Below are positions 1 to 9,505 of a stretch of DNA of 43,428 nt, piece after piece. The translations under genes were made by a program, and so were the position numbers. Source of the DNA: Phallusia fumigata (lineage: Eukaryota > Chordata > Ascidiacea > Phlebobranchia > Ascidiidae); the NCBI GenBank assembly GCA_008931825.1, contig QXVZ01022366.1, forward strand, positions 1 through 43,428. Direction: 5' to 3'. The notes below the pieces were generated by a model. The model was not told where the DNA came from. It did no database searches and saw only the letters and a list, made by a program, of their open reading frames with translations. Each line of letters starts with the position of its first letter. Position 1 is the stretch's first letter.

Positions 1-12
1 CCATTAGGTCAC

Positions 13-2630
13 CTTTGTAATGAAGATATAGATTATCATTGAGGTATGGGGTGGAATACAGTTTTTGCTGTTTGCAAATCTTTTTTAGAGAATCCTTGGT
101 CATCCTGCAAAGTATGAAGTGCACAAAAAATGACAAGTTGATAGCATTGTCACAACTGTTTTTTTCACCAAGCAAATTAAACCCTTCACTATCAATTCTT
201 TCACCTTGGATATCTTGACATTTCTTGCTCTTCCCTTTCTCGCTTCCTTCTTTCTTCAGCAGTTTCAACTTTTTCGACTGTATCACTAGTGATTTGTACA
301 ATATATATCACCACAAGTTTTGTAGTGCATATTTTAGGGATGTTTGAGGAATTTTATTTCTTACCTTGTTTCGTCTTTCCCCCCAGAACTCTGTTTGGTT
401 TCATTTTTGGCACTACCTATCTCAAGGTAAGTAGAAGTTTGGGTATCTTCTGCCAAATAAATTGAGCACATGATGGTACATTACGGAAATCATGCACAGA
501 AAGTTTAACCTACTTGGCTGTTTGGATTCTGCTGCTTCATTTGCATTTTTATTGTTTGGTTTCAGATCCTCTGAGAATGATACACTCTTTGATTTGTTTG
601 ATTTAGGCTTGGCATCTCCAGGTGGTGTTGTTTCTGTGGTCTGGGTGATACCATGAACAAGTGAACGCTGCTTCATGTCCTGTACAAAATCTTCAACTGT
701 TCTTCCAGTGGGTTGTCGTTTTTTCACATCCTCTGTGAAAGTAAAATAAAACTGAAATTGAAAATTGTGAGGTTAAAACTTTATTCAGCACGTAGATCTG
801 GCTAATTTGTCAACATGTACAAATATTTTAACAGTTCAACTTGCCGTATCTTCTTCTCTGAACACTTTTAACATCAGATGAAAGTCTCCATCCTGGATAC
901 AGGCCCTCCAGTTTATCCATGTCAATTCCACACCTCGAACCTTAAGGCAGAGAGTTTTAGGAAAATTGAACTATTTCTAACAATCTTAGCATTTTACCTT
1001 CTCTTGTATCTTCCACATCCTGTTTTTCCTGAAAAAAAACAGAACGAAAAGAAAAATTAAAAAAGCATATCACAAAGCTAAGGATTTTAATAAACTTTGA
1101 TATTTTTATGGTGCAATTGCAAGTAAAGCCAATTAATAATGGCATATAACTGTTTCCTTCTGCCTTCAAAGGAAAACCTTACACTAAAAATGTGTCATGA
1201 AAGCTTGAAAGCATTGGTTCCCAAACTGTGCGCTGAAATATCCAGGTGGATTTACACAAAAAGCATTTTATTTCAAAAAGGAACAAATGATTTGGGCCCC
1301 CAAATAGACAAATTATATTCAAAACAATAATTAGGATTCCCCACCGACTGACCTCACCCAGCTATTTTTGACTGAGCCTTCCTGAAGATTGTTAAACCAC
1401 AGGTTGAAAGTTCAGGTACAAAGTTAATATTAATGTTGAAAAAGGTTATGTTGTTTGTAAACATACATCAACAGTTGATACTGATCCAGCTGTGGATGTA
1501 ACATCTGACATGGATTCATCGTCTGTGTTGGCAATCCACTCTGTAAAGTCTTCCTGGGTGACTTCATACTGCGGTGATGGGTCAGAAGCCTCAGAAACAT
1601 CTTTATCNTGAGCCTTCCTGAAGATTGTTAAACCACAGGTTGAAAGTTCAGGTACAAAGTTAATATTAATGTTGAAAAAGGTTATGTTGTTTGTAAACAT
1701 ACATCAACAGTTGATACTGATCCAGCTGTGGATGTAACATCTGACATGGATTCATCGTCTGTGTTGGCAATCCACTCTGTAAAGTCTTCCTGGGTGACTT
1801 CATACTGCGGTGATGGGTCAGAAGCCTCAGAAACATCTTTATCAATATCATCAGAGGATTTAACTTTATTATCAGTCTCAGGTGATTGGACTTGTTCAGA
1901 AACAGTATTTGGATCATGTTCACCATTCTGCAATACAAGCATAAGTTACTCACAAAATAACTAATTCTGGCAATTATCTTGTTTCTCAAGCCTAAGAACA
2001 GTATAGTGTTGTAAAGGGAAATACAAACATGGTTAATACCAATTCAGGAAAACTTCTTTAATTTTTTAATTTAATTTCAAAGGTTATGTAGAAATATGCT
2101 GTTGTTCACAGTTAAAGTGTAGGGTTTAAAGACAAGTATGACTAAAAAGACAAGTAATCTGCTTGGCCAGGCACTGACTTGCAGCACTTTTGAGCACTCA
2201 GGTCAATATGATTTTACATCCATCCTTTTTATTCTTTAAAACTAAAATGATTGCATTTTGAGGCTTTCTAATAGGAAATTTAGTGTAAAGAAACTCGCCA
2301 ATTACAGGAAAGAAGTTTAATGGTTTTTGTGTTGTAAGTATTTTTTTAACTTTGTCCATCAATGTGCAATGTTCATCAGCTGCTTTTTAATCCCCAAATA
2401 TCATTTTTATTGCTTGGAGGAGCTCTGAGCATAAAAATGACAAGCTAAACACCCAATAATTAAGTAGCGGCACTGCTTGGCCAATCATCTTAAATACAGT
2501 TTTTCTCACATACTGTGTTTATCTGATGGCTTGGTGTTGAGGTTGAAGCATTGATATCTTCAGATGGAATTTCATCCGGCAGTTCAACAATTAAAGGCGT
2601 TTTTACACTATATAGATACCTATCAAAAAC
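13..2630 (-). CDS. DNAAF1: DNAAF1 (LRRC50) dynein axonemal assembly factor, 5' part only
   Basis: Cytoplasmic factor needed to pre-assemble outer and inner dynein arms of motile cilia (known for the family). Seven exons are seen: 2514-2630, 1703-1927, 998-1028, 514-732, 365-416, 205-285 and 13-104, with GT/AG borders and consistent phase, about 272 residues. The last exon carries [16 protein letters not shown] followed by [14 protein letters not shown], which matches the stretch just before the leucine-rich repeats in human DNAAF1. The repeats themselves would lie beyond the left edge. The preceding 240 or so residues are acidic and Ser/Thr-rich, with SVSFSED and a charged helix ([12 protein letters not shown]), and look disordered. 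The first coding exon is not found: 2630 is a splice acceptor in phase 0 and no in-frame ATG lies in the first visible exon. Identity is secure; the N-terminal extension is less so. Confidence 0.85.
1373..1843. repeat. 235 bp exact tandem copy across a single N (assembly overlap)
   Basis: Bases 1373-1607 and 1609-1843 read identically, separated by one N at 1608. The copy contains the last 141 bases of a DNAAF1 exon and part of its intron, so 1467-1607 looks like an extra exon but is most likely an unmerged contig overlap. It should not be annotated as coding. Confidence 0.85.
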
Positions 2631-2875
2631 CTGCAAACAAACAAATATTTAATATTTGGCACTAATAAGCATGAAAACCAAACCAAACTGTTCACAGTGT
2701 AACACATTATGGACTCCAAGGTGCATTGAAAAACTTAAAACAAAAAATGAATTGAAAAATGTGGAAATCGTTGCTTCAATCAGGTTTTAAGTTTTCATCC
2801 ATATGTTACTTTTCACATGTATTGTCTTTCTTGCATAGCTAAGCCACACCTTTTGAAAATTTTGGAAAGTCACAA

Positions 2876-2881
2876 TTTATT
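2876..2881 (-). terminator. AATAAA poly(A) signal of the GNAT-PARP gene
   Basis: Minus-strand AATAAA about 75 bases past the stop codon at 2956. It supports 2956 as the true end of the GNAT-PARP gene and leaves roughly 245 bases before the first visible DNAAF1 exon on the same strand. Confidence 0.55.
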
Positions 2882-2955
2882 TGATCCAATGCAACGATTT
2901 TAACAGCATTTGCCTGCACATTTCATTTGCAAGCCAGTTTTGCAAAACCACATCT

Positions 2956-5900
2956 TCAAAAAATTAAGTTGTATTCAATGAATGCAAGAGGCAGAGCCTG
3001 GTTCACATCAAAGACAATGTATTCGCTGAAACCAGTGTTGGAAGACCTTGAGTAAAAATGTCCTCTTGACATACCCTCACCTATGGAGGATAACCTGCCC
3101 TGAGTAAGTATAGAATCATGGCCACCTGGTGGGCTGCTTCGACATGGGTCTTTTGCTGTGACAGTCTCTGAGCTTCCTAGGCAGACCTTTGCAACCAGAA
3201 TTTTACCTGTCGGTGAAAACCTTGATGCTGCACGTGCATGTCTTGTAAAATGTAGCCCGATTCCATAGTCACTTTGAGCAAAATCCTCAGTGCTAAAACC
3301 CTTTGTCAGAATATCCAACATTCTGTCATTGGTCGTTGAACCTTGTGTGCCACAAAAATAGAGGTTGGCAACTATGTCCGGATGACGACATTTCAGTCTG
3401 GTTTGCTCGTACTGCTGGACCACAGCGGGAGATGGCATTGCTGACAATGTGTTGACAATATTTGTAACATGATATGCTGTGCCACTGAAATTGTATTCGC
3501 CACTGTCCATGCTGGCTATAAAGCAATGGTTTATCTCCATAAGAGCAAGCTCCTTCAGGCCATCATGATTTTGGCACCTTTGATCTGGCACTGCAACTAC
3601 AGTATCATCAACAGCAGCTTGAGATGCTATATCACCCGACTGATCACCTTCTGACAGTTTTAGAGTGGCCCCATTGTATGAGGAACTTGGAAAATCGGGT
3701 GACATGATTTTGATCTGACTTTGACTAGACTCGGTCTTGTAGGATGAAGTATCTTGTGCTGATGAAGAGCAAACAGAATCAGATGGACCTGCAGATTCTC
3801 CTATAACACAATACTTGATCATTTTGAGCAAAGTGTCTCCATAGAAATTTGCAATTGTTTTTGAAACAAATTTATGAATCATAGTATGCCAGGCCTGCAA
3901 GAGGTGTTATACCGTATGATAGTCTGCCTTCCAAGCATTTCCAATCAGCAAGGCATGGCTAGAAAAATCTAGCCTGCAGTGGGGTTCGAACCCACAACAG
4001 GAGCCTATCCGGGGTTGGCGCTCTACCAACTGAGCTACGCAGGCAGGGTGGTGGGCCTGCCGAAAGTCGAACCACAGACACGGCTGCCTGCTGTAAGCTG
4101 CACATGTCAGTTTTTAGTAGGGGATCGCCAGATCGGCCATAGCATTCAAATGTGAATTATACTGTATAATGCCTCTTGCAGGCCTGGCGTACTATGATTC
4201 ATATATGAGTATGCCGTTATCGCCTGCATGAAAGCTTCAGGGCAGATCCCAGTACCAAATATGCACAAGCATATAATTCACATTTAAAATATTTAGTTTG
4301 AAATGTAAATAGTGAAGACAATCCACATTTACTATAGAAGTTTACCAAAGATCATTCAAAAGCTTATGAAAATTTGTTGATGCAGTAGGTACTAATATGT
4401 ACAGCTTCTAAAAACATTTCGAGAGTAAATAACACCTTCATTTTCCAAGTTTACTTGCTCCTCGAGGTCCATCATTGCTTCACGAAGTTTGCTTAGGCGT
4501 TTTCTGAGGTGACTTTCCTGAGATGCAAGTTTCGATTCTTTTGCAATTTCAAGCTCCCGTTGAAGATTTGCAATCATTTCATCCTGCAGTGCCAGTTTTG
4601 CTCTGAGAGTGAGGACTTCTTGTCGCATGCGACGCACAATCAGAACTTGAGATTGGTATGCCTGCAATTATAAATTGTTTAAACCTTTAATTATACCAAA
4701 ATAAAAAAGCAGTCTCAGTTTTTTAGATGCTATGTTTAGCACCAATATACATATTTTGCCAATATTTTATCTAGCAAAAAGTTAATGACCAGATGCGACT
4801 CGTACCCCTAAAATAAAAATATTTTAGTTAATTATCACCCTTTTTTCCTCCACAACACTTTTCAATACTCTGTGTTTAGCACATGTTGTACATATTTTAA
4901 AAACCTATATGCAGTGTGAAGTAAATGCCTAGAACTTGCAAAATAGAAATGTTTAGTTACTTGTAAGCTTTTCTCCTTCCACAAAGCTGTTTCCAATTCC
5001 ATTTCTCTCAAGTCCAGATCTGTCAATGTGGGATCAAACTCTTGTGGCAAGGAATTCAGGACACTTCTGTCCACACTGGATGATACATATGAGGGAAGAT
5101 AGCACATCCTCTTGCTGTTAAACCAGATGTCACCAATGTGTGCATAAGGACTATTAAGCAGAACATCATCGGTGAAGCCTAAATGGTTCAATTTGGTCAA
5201 TGTTGTTTATAGTTGGATGGTTTAAATTAGTGTTTTTACATTTTGATAGCAACCTTAGAATGAATGACTTTGAAAATACCAAACTTCTGTCACAAAGGTA
5301 AACACTTTTCCAACCTTCTTTTTCGAAGAAGTCCACTGCGTTTTGGTCAGCATTCACCACAATTACATCACTTCCACCAGTAATAGTGGAGTCATGCACC
5401 TGCTTCATCATATAGTGGCCAATGCCAAGATGTCTGTATTTCTTTCTAACTGCGATTAATGTCAGTTGTATAACTCTCTGCCCAGGCTTTTCGTAAGAAC
5501 GTTCAAATGTGGCACTGGCAACAATGCGATTTTCAACACCTGTTGGACATAATAATGTAAAGATTTTGTAAATAAATTTGAAAATTTACAATTCCAAACT
5601 TTGTTTTAACAACACAGTCATTTATGTCACAACTTGCTTACCAATCAGATCTTTTGAAATAGAAGTTTTGGTATCATCACCAACAGCCATTTTGTCTTTT
5701 TGGGATTCATAAAATCTAAAGACAACAACTATGCTATAATTTCAACAGACCAGTTGGACAAATAAACACATTTTTCTTACTCTTGTCTTTTCCTATATCT
5801 ATCTTTAACTTGCTGAAGAAACTGTGGGACTTGTGACATCCAGTTATCTTCATCACCTGTTTCCTCTTCATCGGCTGATTCATCGTCACTGAATATGTTC

Positions 5901-6876
5901 ACAGCTTGCTCCAAAATTTCTGCAGCCTTTTCTGCAAATAGGGAATCAATATAGGCTACTTTTAAAATCAGTTCTGCAGTTCTGCGTTTAAGTCAATTTC
6001 AAGGTGCAGAAATTACAAATACAGTCCAAAATACAAATATAAGGTGTCAAGCAATTAAACTCTCGGCAACCCAACTAACCTCTGTCTTTTATGTCAATTT
6101 CTAACTTTTTCAGGTCCTTTATTTTTCTTGTATGTTTGCTCAATTCCTTAATCACTTCATCTTCTTGTCGAATTAGCAGTAAAGTTTTTGACCACTTTTC
6201 ACACAAGGTTGGATATATAATATCGTCTGTCAGCTCAGGCAGAGAAATTCCATACAGATTTGCCACTCCATGTAGTAGGTCCTTGTTTTCCACCCCATCA
6301 ACCACCTACAAACATCTGGGTATAAGACAAATTTGTCCTATACCAATGCTTCTCAACCTTTTTCCTTGTTGGCACCCCTTTGAAATCACCAACCAGTCCT
6401 CACCCCCATTCTTTATTTTCTGGATAGTTTAGGACATTTTTCTCATGTCTAACTTACAAAATGATTCTGTTTCTAGAGTCTCAGGATGATGTAATGAAGT
6501 ATCTGTAACTAACCCTAATGGTTCACCATCCTCGCACATTGTGGAAAGAGATCTTTCATACTGCAGGGGGTAAGGCCCTTGCAACCCTATCCTATACTTT
6601 ATTGTGCCATTTAGGATTTATTTGTTAGAAAACCTAAACAGGGTTATCACCACAACTTACTTGGTCTTGAGATTTGTTCACTCCTTTCAATAACCTCTCA
6701 AAATCTACGACAATGGGGAGAATGGTAACATTCGAATCATGTGTTTGAGGATTTGTTTCAACGTTTTCAACCTGCTCTGTGTCAACCGACGAGGTAAGAA
6801 AAGCATTGTGTCCTTTATCCTTTTTTTGCTTGGAAAACGTCACTGAGGGCAAATGTAGTACTACTGGTGCAGACAT
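2956..6876 (-). CDS. GNAT acetyltransferase - coiled coil - PARP fusion protein, 751 aa
   Basis: Eight exons: 6661-6876, 6080-6305, 5781-5931, 5642-5715, 5315-5539, 4961-5178, 4455-4661 and 2956-3894; all junctions are GT/AG and in phase. Residues 1-222 are charged, with an acidic patch near 160-175. Residues about 223-302 form a GNAT core: strand LTLIAV, acetyl-CoA loop R258-H-L-G261-I-G263, then VVNADQNAVDFFEKEGF, closest in feel to GCN5/PCAF. Residues about 370-439 are a heptad-rich coiled coil. Residues about 605-751 form a PARP catalytic fold: FCGT at 619-622, GIGLHF ending near 655, SEYIVFD around 729-735 and a typical C-terminal IEYNLIF. I do not know a named orthologue. The start at 6876 follows an AG acceptor by 11 bases. 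Fold calls are firm; enzymatic activity and substrate are unknown. Confidence 0.8.
3874..4204. repeat. Imperfect 45 bp inverted repeat around a tRNA-like core
   Basis: The left arm 3874-3917 and right arm 4159-4204 are reverse complements with few mismatches. The left arm contains the minus-strand splice acceptor and the first bases of the last GNAT-PARP exon (coding AWHTMIH); the right arm repeats this on the plus strand. About 240 bases lie between them, including a tRNA-like stretch. No clear target-site duplication is seen outside the arms, so this may be a local inverted duplication and not a transposon. Confidence 0.75.
3971..4044 (-). repeat. tRNA-like sequence, probably a tRNA-derived SINE head or tRNA pseudogene
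   Basis: Read on the minus strand, the 7-bp acceptor stem pairs fully (GCCTGCG with TGCAGGC, one G-U). The D arm is intact (GCTC/GAGC with AGTTGGTA loop), as is the T arm (GTGGG, TTCGAAC, CCCAC). Boxes A and B of an internal Pol III promoter are therefore present. The 23 bases where the anticodon arm and variable loop should be do not form a standard 5-bp stem with a 7-base loop, so no anticodon can be assigned. Confidence 0.65.
6344..6589. mobile_element. Candidate degraded hAT-type element in GNAT-PARP intron 1
   Basis: The stretch is flanked by an identical 8-base direct repeat, tcctatac, at 6336-6343 and 6590-6597. The left end reads CTTCTCAACC followed by a GGCACCC block, a pattern common at hAT ends. 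The two ends match each other poorly, so assignment rests mainly on the target-site duplication. Confidence 0.4.
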
Positions 6877-9505
6877 TGTCCAAACAGCTAAAATGAAGCA
6901 TACACAGAATAAGCAAACTGTTTTCCAAATCCAAAAATAAAGTGAAACATTTTATTTGGTCTTGGTGTTCTTGTGGGAGGTTTTTACTCATTTTGATAGG
7001 TCTGGTAAGCAACATTTTTTATGGAATTTCTATTATGAACATAGGCAAATAAAAACGTATACATTTAAAGCAAGATTATATACATCAGGCCTGGACATTG
7101 AGAAAAAGTAATTACAATCGGGCTGAATTGATGGCTGAATAATAGGCATAGCATGAAAAGTTTTAAAAACACCTGTTTTGTGACTAGTGTCTGTAAATCA
7201 CAATTTACACATTCTGTAAGCCATAATCGGCAACTTACCAAGCACAAGCCGCAGACTACCGCTTTTATTTTACAATAAATATTCGAGTACTTTCTGCAGT
7301 GTGGTGCGTCTTGAATTTCCAGGGAAACTGACCAAGCACTCAACCGTGACAATTTGTTTAACCATGTACGTCATTTTTTTAAATTTTTATTTGGGGTACA
7401 AGTTTGCGTTTGCATTAATCATGTTCAAAGTTTCAACATTGTAAATAACCTAACCGTATTACTACGTCACATCCCATGAAAACAAATTGCACCACAACGA
7501 AAAAGTTTTTCCTGTGACGTAACAATGCCATAGAATTCCTTTCCCTTTGCCATGGATTGCAATACGGTACGGTACGTTTTGCGTACCACGTACCTGTGCC
7601 GTCCAACTGCACCATACCTTTTAATGATTTTTGCTGCTTTCTTTTTTGAGTGTTTATGCTCATACTTAGTTTACGATTTCTGGTTTCACGAAAACGAGTG
7701 CCTTTTTTAAGTAGGGAATTGAGTAAACTATAAAATGAGTCTAATCTTACAGTAGGGCAGTTTCTTAAACGTGTTCGTATTATGAAACAACTAGTCATGA
7801 AGCAAACCAATGTTAAATATATTTATTTTGATCAAATATTTTTAGATTAGTTTACAATTTCTATTGGTGTTGTTGTTTGCTCAATAGGGATTTAAAGTAG
7901 TTTAGAAAATGCACGCAGATTTGATGCAATTACAAATGCGCACACACAATAATTGATTTTCTTGGGCCTTATCCATCTTTTGCGACGACAGCGAAGGACA
8001 ATTTCGAACAAACGCGATCAGTTTAATCACCAAAATGTGTAGCGACGTCTTCGCGTCTTGCCTCCCGCGAGTAAATCAATCTCATTTTTTGCACCCTGCC
8101 AAATCAATGCAAAGGCGTAGGTGCGTCAATCGATCAATACAACCGCACCAAACCGCAGTTGGCCCTTAGTCCAAGAGCAGTTGCACCAGCGTACACGTTT
8201 ACGTAACAGGCTATTTGTTTAACTGGTATTTTTGAAGGGAGCTGCATATTCTGAAAAATCTTTAAATGAGCTGCAAATCCAGAAAAGCATTTTTTCTAAA
8301 TTATTGTGTCAGACAGGTAAGGCCGTTAGCAGCAGTTTTAGTGGTTATGCTTGTGAAAGCAAAAACCAAACTGCTGTGGCTATTGCAGTGAAAAACGAAA
8401 AAACAGATGTAGTTTCACAAACGTGACGCAAAATTAGTAGTTATTGTGTTGTCAGGCATTGTTACCACTACATTGTGCAGTGCAGTCGAAGACATTTTTA
8501 GTCAATGTTAAGTACCAACGTATATGTGTTCAACATATGAGTTTACCAGTGCTTTTAATATATGCCCAACCAACGTTATCACAACATGCATTTGGAACGG
8601 AAAGCGAAATGGAGATTTAAAATAAACGTTGACCCATTTTAATTTGCGACATGAGATAATCCTTTGTGCCAATTGGTGCCTTGTTGGTCATGTGCTTCCG
8701 CAAATATGTCGCATTCGAAAGGGCGTCCATTAACTGATTTTCGCCGATATTGGTTTGGCACTATACCGCCGTTGTTATTTGCGGCAACACACATACTTTG
8801 CGTAGATGTGTTTGTGACGTTTCAATGAAGGATATGTTCTTGGCGCGGTTACCTATATTATGCCTATATATTTTGACAGACTGATACTTTGGAAATTTTA
8901 ATAACCCCGGGTCTTAAGCGAAAATAATTTTAAACGGTTTTTGACGATGTATGTGCATGATGTATGGACGAACAGATACGTTTGGATTATGTGGTTTATT
9001 CTTGAGGAGAGAGACGAAGCAGCAGTCGCCCTGTTAAATATTTAATGGCATAGACTAAGGTTTGTAGCGTAGCATGCACCGCAGTTTATGGCTTGACGAG
9101 CTCGGAGAAGCTTAGGTTTCTCACTCAACGGCAGTTGGTTTTGGCCAATTGCTGCCTATGGACTACTTATGTGTTAGAAGGGTCATCCAACATACTCACA
9201 GGTGTTAGATAAGCAAGCAAATTTTTAGTAAGAATCGATCTTTTTGTGATTGGTCGTTGAGGTCAACAGGATCGTGACAGTGGAACTACGAAATGAGATT
9301 TTATAACTGTGGGGAAAAATAGATTTTATAACCATGGGGAAAAATATTATTGCCAGATTGTGTCAAGAGAAATTTATAGAGGTATTCCCAAAATGGACAG
9401 AATATTACCTATTTTCTGTTAAGGACTAGTTTTACGTTGTGGTTTTTATTCAGGTAAAGTAAGGATTTTGTGACCGATTTTGGTACAGGATAGTTTTTTG
9501 CAAAA
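6877..9505. other. Intergenic region between divergent GNAT-PARP and lectin genes
   Basis: About 2.6 kb between two start codons on opposite strands. It must contain promoters for one or both genes, but no TATA box or clear motif cluster stands out. CpG-containing sequence is denser around 7980-8170. Open frames here are short and look random. A 25-base unit is repeated in tandem at 9296-9345. Confidence 0.6.
9296..9345. repeat. 25 bp unit, two tandem copies
   Basis: Two adjacent copies (9296-9320 and 9321-9345) differ at two bases. They lie about 160 bases upstream of the lectin start codon. Confidence 0.8.

Noticed and set aside
1211-1340. hAT-like end GGTTCCCAAACTG near a DNAAF1 intron
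   Set aside because: No matching right end or target-site duplication could be found.
1446-1607. Extra DNAAF1 exon
   Set aside because: It is an exact copy of 1682-1843 joined at a single N, so an assembly overlap explains it.
7433-7810. 125-codon minus-strand open frame between the divergent genes
   Set aside because: No domain, no splice context, biased residues typical of random frames; lies in likely promoter DNA.
7970-8185. MITE with GGGCCTTA/GGCCCTTA ends
   Set aside because: The matching ends are in direct rather than inverted orientation and no target-site duplication is present.
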